DNA of 14,103 bases, taken from NCBI GenBank assembly GCA_009783365.1, contig WRHG01000034.1, positions 1 to 14,103 on the forward strand, read 5' to 3'. A model generated the notes under the pieces. It saw only the letters and a list, made by a program, of their open reading frames with translations, did no database searches and was not told the origin of the DNA. A program made the translations under genes and the position numbers. Each line of letters starts with the position of its first letter. The first letter of the stretch is position 1. This document shows, piece by piece, positions 1-7,701 of the stretch. This DNA comes from Clostridia bacterium. GTDB lineage: Bacteria > Bacillota_A > Clostridia > Christensenellales > Aristaeellaceae.

Positions 1-945
1 CGCACTCTTCGGGCCAACCTGCTGCTGTTGCTTACCGCTTTCATCTGGGGAGTGGCCTTTGTGGCGCAGGATATAGCCATGGACAGCCTGCCGCCTTTCG
101 CCTTTAACGGCATTCGCATGGCTGTGGCAGGGTTGGTGATGATTCCATGTATCGCGTTTCTGGACAGACGGAATAAGATACGAGGGAACTTATGGGCGCA
201 GTGTGAACCGCCCCGGCAATCCCATCAACGTCACCTGAGAGAAGAACGTTCCGCCTATGAAAGCCGCTTGGTGGTCGTCGGCGGCCTTTGCTGCGGTGTG
301 GCGCTGTTTGGTGGTTCCGCCTTTCAGCAGTTGGGCATCCGGGATTCCACACCGGGAAAGGCCGGGTTTGTTACGACGCTGTATATTGTACTGGTACCGC
401 TGGCAGGATTGCTGCGCGACAGGAGAATTCGGATTTCTCTATGGCTGGCGGTGGCCCTCTCTGGCATAGGGCTGTTTTTGCTTTGTTTTACAGATCGCTT
501 TACCATCGCAACAGGCGACCTATACCTCGTCTTCGGAGCCGTTTTTTTTACGGCTCACATCCTGCTGGTAGACCATTTCGCGCCCCGGGTGGATTGCGCC
601 CGCTTGAGTTGCGTCCAGTTTTTCATTACAGCCATACTATGCCTCCCGGTAGCGGCTCTTTTTGAGCAGCCCACCTGGCAGGGAATATGGGACGGCTTCC
701 TGCCTATTCTTTATACGGGAGCCCTCAGCGGAGCGGTAGGCTACACCCTGCAAATGGTAGCGCAACGGGACACCAGCCCCACTGTTGCCTCCCTGCTGAT
801 GTGCCTGGAGAGCGTTTTCGCGGTGCTGGCGGGTTGGGCGCTGCTGGGACATACCCTGACTTTGCGGGAACTGTCGGGCTGCGCCGCTATGATGGGGGGC
901 ATTGTGCTGGCCCAGCTGCCATGGAAGGAGAAGTTACAAGTGTAG
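1..945 (+). CDS. EamA/DMT-family membrane transporter, 5'-truncated by window edge
   Basis: Probable drug/metabolite-transporter (EamA) family permease of the cytoplasmic membrane; the substrate cannot be predicted. The reading frame is open from base 1 and begins in the leucine-rich stretch before the family-typical TAFIWGVAFVAQ segment. The true start is therefore probably only a few codons upstream, and the TTG at 28 is not convincing as a start. About 314 codons are visible, close to the usual ~300 residues with 10 helices. Two EamA repeats are seen: the first contains FNGIRMAVAGLV, the second runs from roughly residue 170 to the end and contains the SPTVASLLMCLESVFAVL segment typical of the second repeat. 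A rather long hydrophilic loop rich in Arg, Gln and Glu (about nt 157-260) separates helices 2 and 3. The stop codon overlaps the convergent gene by 12 bp. Family call is firm; function is open. Confidence 0.88.
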   Translation, partial: RTLRANLLLLLTAFIWGVAFVAQDIAMDSLPPFAFNGIRMAVAGLVMIPCIAFLDRRNKIRGNLWAQCEPPRQSHQRHLREERSAYESRLVVVGGLCCGVALFGGSAFQQLGIRDSTPGKAGFVTTLYIVLVPLAGLLRDRRIRISLWLAVALSGIGLFLLCFTDRFTIATGDLYLVFGAVFFTAHILLVDHFAPRVDCARLSCVQFFITAILCLPVAALFEQPTWQGIWDGFLPILYTGALSGAVGYTLQMVAQRDTSPTVASLLMCLESVFAVLAGWALLGHTLTLRELSGCAAMMGGIVLAQLPWKEKLQV

Positions 946-1533
946 CTTTTTTCGCAATTCCTTCGCCATATCCTTGGGAAACAGCGCCACGCTTAGTACA
1001 AGCAGCCCCAGGCTCACGCTTCCCACCACGATGCGTGGCCAGTTCAGCGTTTGAACGCCTGTCAGGCTGAGCAGGATGGCGACAAGTCCGCCAAGGAGCA
1101 GTTCATACAGGGGCATAAAGTTTCGTTTTTGCTTCTTGAAAAACACAAGGAAAATAAAACCGATCAGCACCAGATCGCTGAAAAACACGATAGGTATGAC
1201 AATGATGCTCCAGCCCTGCTGTAAAACCGCATCCAACAGGAACAAGTAAAGACAGACGGCGATGGAAACATCTGATAGTTTCTTGATCAGCGTATTCTCC
1301 ACCAGCGGCTTGTACACGAAGGCAACCCAGGCCACGCACAGCCCGCCGATGACGATCAGGCTCCAAGACATGTCCCCGGTGAATAGGTTGACGATCAGGC
1401 AGGTATAGGCGGCTAGCAGAAACGCGCTGCGCAGCAGATCCAGCCGATTGCGGCGGAAAAAGCCGTTGACCTTGTATTTTGGGTATATACGGTGTATTTC
1501 GATCCTAATCACTCCCTTCCATATGAATAGCAA
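934..1533 (-). CDS. DUF6320-like polytopic membrane protein lacking a zinc ribbon
   Basis: Protein of about 199 residues with roughly six hydrophobic helices (about residues 33-51, 57-74, 90-104, 109-131, 143-159, 167-185) and a basic tail (KELRKKLHL). The helix pattern, the WSLIVIGGLCVAW and LNWPRIVVG segments and the position behind a condensation-fold acetyltransferase match what I recall of the DUF6320 family, whose function is unknown. Members I recall begin with a Cys-rich zinc ribbon followed by a YP motif; here only the part from IYPKYK onward is present. Start is uncertain: TTG at 1533 has an AAGAGGA site five bases upstream and overlaps the previous gene by 29 bp, while GTG at 1512 has GGAAGGGA directly against it. 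It is the last gene of the operon and its end overlaps the convergent transporter gene. Family assignment is from memory of sequence style, not a search. Confidence 0.65.
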   Translation of the reverse strand: MLFIWKGVIRIEIHRIYPKYKVNGFFRRNRLDLLRSAFLLAAYTCLIVNLFTGDMSWSLIVIGGLCVAWVAFVYKPLVENTLIKKLSDVSIAVCLYLFLLDAVLQQGWSIIVIPIVFFSDLVLIGFIFLVFFKKQKRNFMPLYELLLGGLVAILLSLTGVQTLNWPRIVVGSVSLGLLVLSVALFPKDMAKELRKKLHL

Positions 1534-2974
1534 AGCCGTCCTCTTTCAGCAGACGGTACAGCGCGTTCTCAAAGGTGGGAAGATGGGTGCTCTTTGTGAC
1601 GGTGAAAACCGCGTGATCTTCATAGCTGCAAAGAGCGCAGGCGGCCCTGTTGGTAATGGGCGGGCCCAGCACGAAATCGAACTTTTCCACAAATGGAGCC
1701 ATTTCAGCCGGCAGAGGGATTGCTCCTAAGTTGCTTAATGTGGTGGTGAACAGCGGGTCACCCAGGGAACCGTAGATCAGATACGCGATGGGACGTTTGA
1801 TGATCAGCGGTACAAAGCGCAGGAGACGCACCAGGCGGCGGGATAGGTGGATGGTCTGGTCCAGGTTGTTTTTACTGCCCCCATCCTTGATTTGAGCGGT
1901 AATCTTGGGCAGAACGGCAGCCAGTGTGGTGATTTCATCCGGGTGAAGCCTGATGCTGCAATACATGGAGAAGTTGCGCAGCGTGCTGGAGGGATAGAAC
2001 TTGCGCATATTTACCGGCATTTGAATTTGGATCTTCCGCTTTCCCCGGCAGGACGCGACCGCTTCCTTGCAAGCCAGAACAAGGTAACCCATCATCAACG
2101 CTGTTACTGTGCAGCTCTTTTCCCTGGCTTTTTGCAGCAAGGCTGTCATGGACAGGTTGTAGTGAAGGATCCGGCAGGGCTGCTCATAGGCGAGGGCTCC
2201 GCGCATCTGCAGCGCGCGCCGGTCCATAAAGCCTTTGGCTCTTCTACTGCGGTCGCCGATGATAAAATCATCATGCCATTCCCTGGGTTCCGGAGGCGAC
2301 CCCGTGTTGAAAATACCCGATTCAGCAGGAATGTGGTGCCCCAGTAACTGTAAGTATTCCCTCAGAAGCGTGCGCAGAAAGATGCTGCCTCCCAGACCGT
2401 CTGTGAGAATATGAAAAAACTCTACACTGACTCGATTTTTATAATAGATCACCCGCAGCGATGGGGATGCCACCGCGTTTACCCTCATCACCGCGCAGGG
2501 CAGCTTTGTTTCCGGCCTGACGGCGAAGCGACGCATGGCGCTGTCCAGGTAGTGCCAGAAAAACCCGCTCTTGATGGTGGTTGCGAAGTATGGGAATCGT
2601 TTTATGGCATAGGTAAGCGACATTTGTAATATTTCCGGAATCACAGGCTCTCTGAGATAGCCTGATACGCGAAACACAGGCATACGTTTCAAGTTCATGC
2701 CTAAAGGATAGATTTTTGCCGCATGATCCAACGGATACCAATCGTCCCGCTCTGCCCGGTAGAAATCACCCAACTGGGAGGGGTCCAGCCGACGGATCGC
2801 ATCCTCCAGGGAAAGGCCGCGCCGGTTAAGCGCAATCAGCGCTTTCTCATGATCCGCAAGCAGCAGAGCCGTATACCTGGGGAGCAGGCGTACATGGCTG
2901 CGAACCCGTGATAAGAATTCATCCGCCAGGGGCTGAGCCTTTGGGTTCCATGTTTCTTTTTTTCTATTTTTCAT
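1505..2974 (-). CDS. Condensation-fold (alcohol acetyltransferase-like) protein
   Basis: Protein of 489 residues resembling the uncharacterised condensation-domain group often labelled alcohol acetyltransferase (COG4908-like; CoA-dependent acyltransferase superfamily). The likely catalytic motif is FHILTDGLGG at 187-196, giving H188 and D192 of HHxxxDG, with the first His replaced by Phe187. A second family-like block, VNMRKFYPSSTLRNF, lies at 321-335, and TTLSNLG at 411-417 matches the conserved SNLG region. No signal peptide is evident, so it probably acts in the cytosol or at the inner membrane face. I chose ATG at 2974 because it overlaps the upstream stop as ATGA; the frame stays open to 3055, but those 27 codons lie inside the upstream gene. 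Only a weak AAGGAA abuts the start, so translation is likely coupled. The acyl acceptor is unknown; acetylation of a surface glycan, lipid or alcohol is inference. Confidence 0.8.
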   Translation of the reverse strand: MKNRKKETWNPKAQPLADEFLSRVRSHVRLLPRYTALLLADHEKALIALNRRGLSLEDAIRRLDPSQLGDFYRAERDDWYPLDHAAKIYPLGMNLKRMPVFRVSGYLREPVIPEILQMSLTYAIKRFPYFATTIKSGFFWHYLDSAMRRFAVRPETKLPCAVMRVNAVASPSLRVIYYKNRVSVEFFHILTDGLGGSIFLRTLLREYLQLLGHHIPAESGIFNTGSPPEPREWHDDFIIGDRSRRAKGFMDRRALQMRGALAYEQPCRILHYNLSMTALLQKAREKSCTVTALMMGYLVLACKEAVASCRGKRKIQIQMPVNMRKFYPSSTLRNFSMYCSIRLHPDEITTLAAVLPKITAQIKDGGSKNNLDQTIHLSRRLVRLLRFVPLIIKRPIAYLIYGSLGDPLFTTTLSNLGAIPLPAEMAPFVEKFDFVLGPPITNRAACALCSYEDHAVFTVTKSTHLPTFENALYRLLKEDGFAIHMEGSD

Positions 2975-5271
2975 TTCCTTTTTTTCGCTCCCGGCAGGCG
3001 AAACTTGGATACGGGCTCCACATGCGCCAGCGCGGTATCCAGTCCCGTATAGCATCGTTTGTCAAAGGCTGCGGCACAGAGGAAGCGAAGCTTGGCCCAT
3101 GCCCGTTGACTCTTATATATTTTGCGGAAGATTTGGCTGGCTTTCTGTGCCTGTTCGTTGCCGGGGAGACGGGCGCTGTAGTTGCTCAGGGCCATCATCC
3201 GCCATAGGGGGAGGATAGGCTCCGGCAAGATATGAATGCTATCCATCCGTTTTGCAAAGCGCAGCGGCGTTTCGCCCTGTTTTGACTTGCGGCCTCTAAT
3301 GTGAAGGATCGTGTTAACGGCGTTGCCGTAGAGGAATACCCTGTCCTGAGCGCTTTTGGCCTTACGGGCCAACTGATCCGGCATGCGGGTATGGATACGC
3401 CAGGCAAGACCGCCCGCCGCAATGACGAAAGCCAGAATCCACCAGGGAAAAGGAGGTTCTTCCTCCGGCGCCTCGTCAGAAGGGTCCTGATCCTCCCTAT
3501 TCTGCTCTGTTTCCGGGGGCGGCGGGGTTGGCGGTTCCTGAGGGTTGTCCGGCGGAGGGCTGGGAGTGGGCTCCTCTTCAGGCGGCAGGTTATCCTCCGG
3601 CGGAGGGTTGTTTTCCGGAGGCTCTTGGTTTTCGTCCTGCTGTATGGGCGTAGGGTCAAAGGGTAACCAGCCAAAACCCTCAAAATATACTTCTGTCCAG
3701 GCATGGGCGTCCTTACCGGTCACATAAGCGATTCCGTCGCTGGCAGGTTGAGCCAGAAAGCCCTCTACATATCGGCTTGGAAGCCCTGCCATACGGCAGA
3801 GCACCGTCATTGCCGCCGCATAGTAGGTGCAATAGCCCTCCTTGCCCACGTGCAGAAAATAGGTTACAAAATCCACATTTTCCGGCGTGCTTTTGGGAGA
3901 CAGGGTGTAGCGGAAATACTTCTGTAAATAACGCATGATAGCCATCGCCTTGTCATAGGGGGAAACGGAGGCGGCTGTCATATCGGCTACATCCTCGTAC
4001 AATTTTTGCTCCATATGCCCGGGCAGCCGGGTATACTGATCCACAATAGCCGCGTAATCACGGTCGTTCTTTGGACTTGCATGTATCAGAGCGTCCAGGC
4101 CGTTGTCTCCTCCTTCGAACACCGGCGTAAAGACCGTATAGCGGTCCGCCGCAGTAAGATCCCGGGTGATGAAAAGCTCGCTGGCGTCGTTGAAATAGGG
4201 GACCATGTTACCTTTCATGTCAAGGCTGCGCAGAAACAGCGGAGTAAACACCGTACTGGCGGCGGAATTCTGCATTTGTACGTTGACGGCTTTTTCATCC
4301 AGCAGGGCGCTGGCCCTACGAATGCCTTCCACAGGCAGCTGTTCCAAAAACACCTTTTCACGAAGGCTTGCCCACCTGGGGTTGATATACAGATATCGCC
4401 TCGGAGAGGACGTATCCCGGAAATTCCGGCCCGTATACTCATTTTTTACCACAGCCCGCATCAAGGTTTTTCGATCGGTTTTAACCATCATCACGGGATA
4501 ATCGCCGGGCTCGGCTTCGCCGCCTAACTGGCCGCTGCCAAGGGGGTAATAGCCATAGGAGCCAAGGGTGAACACGTTGCGGGGTTTTGTGAAAAACAGA
4601 TAATCCGTGATGGTTTGCCGCAGATTGAATGCCGCCTCCTCCAAAGGCTGGATGGTTACCCTGGCGGGAGGCAGCAGTAGCAGGGACAGCAGCACCACGG
4701 CTAAGGCCATGGGCAGCACATTCGTTACAGAAATTTTTTCGTGAGATGTCTGGGCGATCATCAGCAACATGGCAACAAGCGCTGGCAGGGCATACCACAC
4801 CAGGCTGCTCCGGCCCAGGCTCCACAGGCCAAAGAGCGTCAGCACCACCAGGATGGACGCAGGCAGAAAGCCAACGCCTTTCTTTGTGAATAGATATGAA
4901 AAGGCCGTGATCACCACGGCCAGCAATGCCGCCGCAGGGCTGCCGTAAAGCGGCATGGCTACGTCGATATTATTGAAAAACAGGGTAATGGCCTTAAACG
5001 CTTCCACACTGCCGCCCCAAAAGCCCATACCCGGCAGAAACGTCTGTACCAGCGCCCAAGCCAAAACCAGACCAATGCTCAGCCACCGCCATCCGGGAAC
5101 AGGGGTGAGGATCAGCGCGGCCAGGATGAGAACCATGTAGACCATCGCCAGTGGAATGTGCGCCTCCAAACGAAACAGCATCAGCAAGGGCAGTAAAATG
5201 CCAAGGGCCAGGAGCGCGGCCAGTATTACGCGGCTGCGGCGTTCTGTAGTCAGAAAAACGAGTTTGGGCAT
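2971..5271 (-). CDS. TgpA-like membrane protein with transglutaminase domain
   Basis: Protein of 766 residues. The first ~200 contain several hydrophobic helices (about 16-33, 39-56, 62-80, 112-128, 136-152, 158-172, 184-201), as in DUF3488/TgpA proteins. An extracytoplasmic region follows, then a transglutaminase-like core with the complete triad: C481 in GKEGYCTYYAAAM, H523 in DAHAWTEVYFEGFGW, D539 in FDPTP. Residues about 541-608 are an extremely Pro/Glu/Asp-rich linker, then one helix (609-625) and a cytoplasmic tail containing GETPLRFAKR, typical of DUF4129 tails. Such proteins are predicted to crosslink, hydrolyse or otherwise modify surface peptides; few have known substrates. It follows the DUF58 gene by 39 bp. 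AAAGGAG lies 12 bases ahead of the ATG, a long spacing, but no better start is present. Family call is strong. Confidence 0.93.
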   Translation of the reverse strand: MPKLVFLTTERRSRVILAALLALGILLPLLMLFRLEAHIPLAMVYMVLILAALILTPVPGWRWLSIGLVLAWALVQTFLPGMGFWGGSVEAFKAITLFFNNIDVAMPLYGSPAAALLAVVITAFSYLFTKKGVGFLPASILVVLTLFGLWSLGRSSLVWYALPALVAMLLMIAQTSHEKISVTNVLPMALAVVLLSLLLLPPARVTIQPLEEAAFNLRQTITDYLFFTKPRNVFTLGSYGYYPLGSGQLGGEAEPGDYPVMMVKTDRKTLMRAVVKNEYTGRNFRDTSSPRRYLYINPRWASLREKVFLEQLPVEGIRRASALLDEKAVNVQMQNSAASTVFTPLFLRSLDMKGNMVPYFNDASELFITRDLTAADRYTVFTPVFEGGDNGLDALIHASPKNDRDYAAIVDQYTRLPGHMEQKLYEDVADMTAASVSPYDKAMAIMRYLQKYFRYTLSPKSTPENVDFVTYFLHVGKEGYCTYYAAAMTVLCRMAGLPSRYVEGFLAQPASDGIAYVTGKDAHAWTEVYFEGFGWLPFDPTPIQQDENQEPPENNPPPEDNLPPEEEPTPSPPPDNPQEPPTPPPPETEQNREDQDPSDEAPEEEPPFPWWILAFVIAAGGLAWRIHTRMPDQLARKAKSAQDRVFLYGNAVNTILHIRGRKSKQGETPLRFAKRMDSIHILPEPILPLWRMMALSNYSARLPGNEQAQKASQIFRKIYKSQRAWAKLRFLCAAAFDKRCYTGLDTALAHVEPVSKFRLPGAKKRK

Positions 5272-5310
5272 CGAAGCGTAAGGCTCCTTTCCCTCGGAGT
5301 GAGTTCCTGG

Positions 5311-6468
5311 TTATGCCTGGGGCGTTACATAGTTTACTTCCACTCCGGACTGCTGAAGGCGGGACACATGAAGCTGCATGGCGGCTTCTTCGGGCTGAAA
5401 GGTCACCTGGTACAGCCGTACGTTAGGTCCCATTCGCTTCATCCGCGCAATCAGGTCCACCAGTTCGGAGGTGAGGCGGGTGGTGATGATCACCACCGCG
5501 CCGGTCTTGCGCAACTCGCCCATTTGCATCATAAGGCCTCGCTCAAAGCGTTCCGCGTTATGGAAACTGCACCGGGCCAGTTCCTCCAGCAGTACGGGCA
5601 GACCCATATGGCCGTTGTACTCCATAGGCCGCTCTCCCATGAGCGGCATGCGCACCGGATTATCCTGGCGGATTTGGCAACTCACCACCGAAGCGGCGGT
5701 TTCCAGCAAGGCGTCTTGCAAAAACGCCGCTTTATCCTGCGGGAGGCCGGGACTCAAGTAGGGCGGGGAGGCGTCCAACAGCACCAGGGCATCCGGAAGG
5801 GCCGGTTCCTCAAACTGGCGTACAAAGACCTCCCGTTTACGAGCGCTCATTTTCCAGTGGATTCGCTTAAGGGGATCTCCCTGCTTATACTGCCTTAAGT
5901 CGCTTGGGCTGGAGGGATCCTCCATGGCTCGCTTCATTGTCTCCACACCCATGTCTCCGGCGGCGAAGGTGAGAGGTTCCACGTCAAAGGGCACTGGCAG
6001 TACCAGCAATTCCTGGCCGTCTGACAGGGGTGTGTGAATTCGTTTGAAAAATCCGAACACATCGGCCACCGTATAGCTCTCCACACCGGGCAGCATAGCT
6101 CCCACATGATCTGCCGCAAACTGATGCACAATCCTTTGAGTGCGCCGGCCCAGCTGGGTCAGGTGGATTGTTGCGGCGGGGGTGTTGCGGGTAGCCCGCA
6201 TATGCAGAGCCACGGGCGCGATGGGCAGTAACCCTTTATGGCTCACGCCTACGTCCATACTCACCATATCACCCCGATTTACCTTCGTGCCGGAAAGACC
6301 GTTTGTTACCTTTACGCTTTTTTCGGCGCTGCGAACGCTAACATATGACAATCCCCAAGATATAGCCAGGATCAGCGCCAGCAGCAGGTACATACGGTTG
6401 CCCATGGACAGCGCGCTCAGCAGGAAAAAGCCGAAACAGATGCCCAATGTGGCGGTTGCGGATCTCAT
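5311..6468 (-). CDS. DUF58 domain protein, partner of MoxR
   Basis: Protein of 385 residues. Two hydrophobic segments at about 5-21 and 26-43 anchor it in the membrane; a beta-rich region follows, then the DUF58 core with its signature at 190-206: D190-L-R, Y194, GDP at 197-199, R202-I-H-W-K206. The vWA-like part follows with LVLLDASPP at 228-236, a partial MIDAS in which only the DxS portion is kept. DUF58 proteins occur beside MoxR ATPases and transglutaminases and are thought to act as adaptors or targets of the ATPase at the membrane; the exact role is unknown. ATG at 6468 is preferred over the open frame up to 6528 because a perfect AAGGAGG sits five bases upstream. It lies between moxR (113-bp gap) and the transglutaminase gene (39-bp gap). 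Confidence 0.93.
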   Translation of the reverse strand: MRSATATLGICFGFFLLSALSMGNRMYLLLALILAISWGLSYVSVRSAEKSVKVTNGLSGTKVNRGDMVSMDVGVSHKGLLPIAPVALHMRATRNTPAATIHLTQLGRRTQRIVHQFAADHVGAMLPGVESYTVADVFGFFKRIHTPLSDGQELLVLPVPFDVEPLTFAAGDMGVETMKRAMEDPSSPSDLRQYKQGDPLKRIHWKMSARKREVFVRQFEEPALPDALVLLDASPPYLSPGLPQDKAAFLQDALLETAASVVSCQIRQDNPVRMPLMGERPMEYNGHMGLPVLLEELARCSFHNAERFERGLMMQMGELRKTGAVVIITTRLTSELVDLIARMKRMGPNVRLYQVTFQPEEAAMQLHVSRLQQSGVEVNYVTPQA

Positions 6469-6581
6469 GAAGCCCTCCTTTGCCGGTCCCGTCCTGCGCT
6501 GCGCTTGGCCGAGGCTACGCTGTTGCACGCCGCGCGCGCGGCCGCTGGTTAAGGCTGCGCCCCTTCTTCGTATTCGCCTGT
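6469..6581. other. 113-bp gap with GC-rich palindrome inside the leftward operon
   Basis: This is the longest gap in the otherwise compact leftward operon. It holds a 14-base perfect palindrome of alternating C and G, GCCGCGCGCGCGGC (6529-6542), and the AAGGAGG site (6474-6480) of the DUF58 gene. There is no run of T residues after the palindrome on the minus strand, so it does not look like an intrinsic terminator. The DUF58 frame is open up to 6528, but no credible start lies there. Confidence 0.6.
6474..6480 (-). promoter_or_regulatory. Ribosome binding site deciding the DUF58 start
   Basis: Perfect AAGGAGG on the minus strand, five bases before ATG at 6468. This rules against translation from the open frame extending to 6528. 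Confidence 0.85.
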
Positions 6582-7529
6582 TCAGCTCAGCCGGATGGGT
6601 ACAGGAACATTTTCCATGACGGCAATCAAAATGCGCTCGGCGGAAATGCCCTTCATCTTAGCCTCCGGATTGGGCAGGATTCGGTGGGCCAATACGGGCA
6701 GCGCCATATGTTGCACATCTTCGGGCAGGATATAGTCCCGGTCGTTCAGCAGGGCGCAGGCTTGCGCCCCCCGAATCAATGCGATGGCCCCGCGTGTGCT
6801 GACCCCCAGTTGCACGGAGGGGTGGGTACGGGTCATCGCTGCGATGTTGGCAATGTAATGACGAACCTCCTTGGAGCAATAAACGTCGCCGATCATGAGT
6901 TGCATGGCTACCACGTCCTGGGCTGCACATACGGGCTGAAGACTGGCCTGAGGCTTTTCTGCGCCGCTGAAGCGCTCCAGCACCGCCATTTCCTCTTCCA
7001 TCGTGGGATAGCCCATCGATATCCGCAGAAAAAACCGGTCCATCTGGGCTTCAGGCAGGGGATACGTACCTACAAATTCGCCCGGGTTCTGAGTGGCTAA
7101 CACCATAAAGGGGCTGGGCATGGGATGAGTGACGCCATCCACCGTCACTTGATACTCCTCCATCACCTCCAACAGGGAGGACTGCGTCTTGGGGGAGGTG
7201 CGGTTGATTTCGTCCGCCAGAACGATCTGGCACATGACCGCGCCGGGGTGGAACTCCATCTCCCCGGATTTGAAATTAACCATGGTAAAGCCGGTTACAT
7301 CGCTGGGTACAACGTCCGGGGTGAACTGGATCCGGTTGAAGCTGCAATCCAGCGATCTGGCCAGGGAACTGGCCATCGTCGTCTTGCCGGTGCCGGGCAC
7401 ATCCTCAATCAGCACATGCCCCTTGCAAAGCATGGCGATCAGCGCCAGCTCAATCACTTCGTCCTTGCCAACGATGACCTTGCCGATGTTCTGTTTCAGA
7501 GCTGTGATGACGCGCCTTGGATTGAGCAT
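6582..7529 (-). CDS. MoxR-family AAA+ ATPase
   Basis: Protein of 315 residues, the usual size for MoxR ATPases. It shows Walker A VPGTGKTT (44-51), Walker B LADEIN (104-109), sensor 1 in ATQNPGE (N148), the arginine-finger region LPEAQMDRF (158-166) and sensor 2 STRG (244-247), followed by the small lid domain. MoxR proteins are cytosolic chaperone-like ATPases that remodel or insert cofactors into partner proteins, commonly vWA or DUF58 partners encoded next door, as here. ATG at 7529 is preferred to the ATG nine codons upstream (7556) because AAAAAGGAG lies seven bases before it. It is the first gene of the leftward operon and has its own promoter at 7586-7614. All ATPase residues are intact, so an active enzyme is expected; its client is probably the DUF58/transglutaminase pair. 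Confidence 0.95.
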   Translation of the reverse strand: MLNPRRVITALKQNIGKVIVGKDEVIELALIAMLCKGHVLIEDVPGTGKTTMASSLARSLDCSFNRIQFTPDVVPSDVTGFTMVNFKSGEMEFHPGAVMCQIVLADEINRTSPKTQSSLLEVMEEYQVTVDGVTHPMPSPFMVLATQNPGEFVGTYPLPEAQMDRFFLRISMGYPTMEEEMAVLERFSGAEKPQASLQPVCAAQDVVAMQLMIGDVYCSKEVRHYIANIAAMTRTHPSVQLGVSTRGAIALIRGAQACALLNDRDYILPEDVQHMALPVLAHRILPNPEAKMKGISAERILIAVMENVPVPIRLS

Positions 7530-7536
7530 ACGACCG

Positions 7537-7545
7537 CTCCTTTTT
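7537..7545 (-). promoter_or_regulatory. Ribosome binding site deciding the moxR start
   Basis: AAAAAGGAG on the minus strand, seven bases before ATG at 7529. It lies downstream of the other in-frame ATG (7556), so it supports the shorter protein. Confidence 0.8.
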
Positions 7546-7585
7546 GATGTTTTCATCTACCTTATGTGTAATAACGCCAATTGAT

Positions 7586-7614
7586 ATTATATCGAATGGT
7601 AACGTGTTTTACAA
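7586..7614 (-). promoter_or_regulatory. Predicted sigma-A promoter of the moxR operon
   Basis: On the minus strand there is TTGTAA (7614-7609), a 17-base spacer, then a perfect TATAAT (7591-7586). Transcription should begin near 7579, giving a leader of about 50 bases before the moxR ATG at 7529. The spacing and -10 hexamer match the housekeeping consensus; the -35 has four of six consensus bases. Confidence 0.75.
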
Positions 7615-7670
7615 GTATATGACAAAAGTTTTACGGTCTGGATTTTTCTTCAAAAAAATTGATAAGCCTC

Positions 7671-7698
7671 TTGACAAGAAGTGCATAATATGCATAAT
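7671..7698 (+). promoter_or_regulatory. Predicted sigma-A promoter of the arg operon
   Basis: Perfect -35 TTGACA (7671-7676), 16-base spacer, -10 CATAAT (7693-7698), with ATAATA at 7694 as an alternative with 17-base spacing. Transcription should begin around 7705, leaving about 29 bases before the argG start. That is too short for a T-box or attenuator, which points to repressor control at the operator sites overlapping this promoter. Confidence 0.75.
7682..7694. promoter_or_regulatory. Upstream ARG-box-like palindrome (weak half of operator)
   Basis: Perfect 13-base palindrome TGCATAATATGCA between the -35 and -10 of the arg promoter. It resembles the ArgR/AhrC box but is one base shorter than the TGAATWWWWATTCA layout. 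It is also part of a tandem 9-base direct repeat, TGCATAATA (7682-7690 and 7691-7699). Arginine repressor operators commonly occur as adjacent pairs, which supports reading it as the partner of the box at 7702-7715. Confidence 0.55.
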
Positions 7699-7701
7699 AT
7701 A

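Noticed and set aside
925..960. Possible terminator between the convergent genes at 934-945
   Set aside because: The coding regions overlap by 12 bp, and I found no stem followed by a T-run on either strand.
1847..2347. 166-codon plus-strand open frame opposite the acetyltransferase-like gene
   Set aside because: Antisense shadow with no promoter, ribosome site or domain.
2975..3055. 27-residue N-terminal extension of the acetyltransferase-like protein
   Set aside because: It lies entirely inside the transglutaminase gene in another frame; the ATGA overlap at 2971-2974 gives a more natural start.
5299..5898. 199-codon plus-strand open frame opposite the DUF58 gene
   Set aside because: It is antisense to a gene with clear DUF58 motifs; the His/Gly-rich translation is typical of shadow frames.
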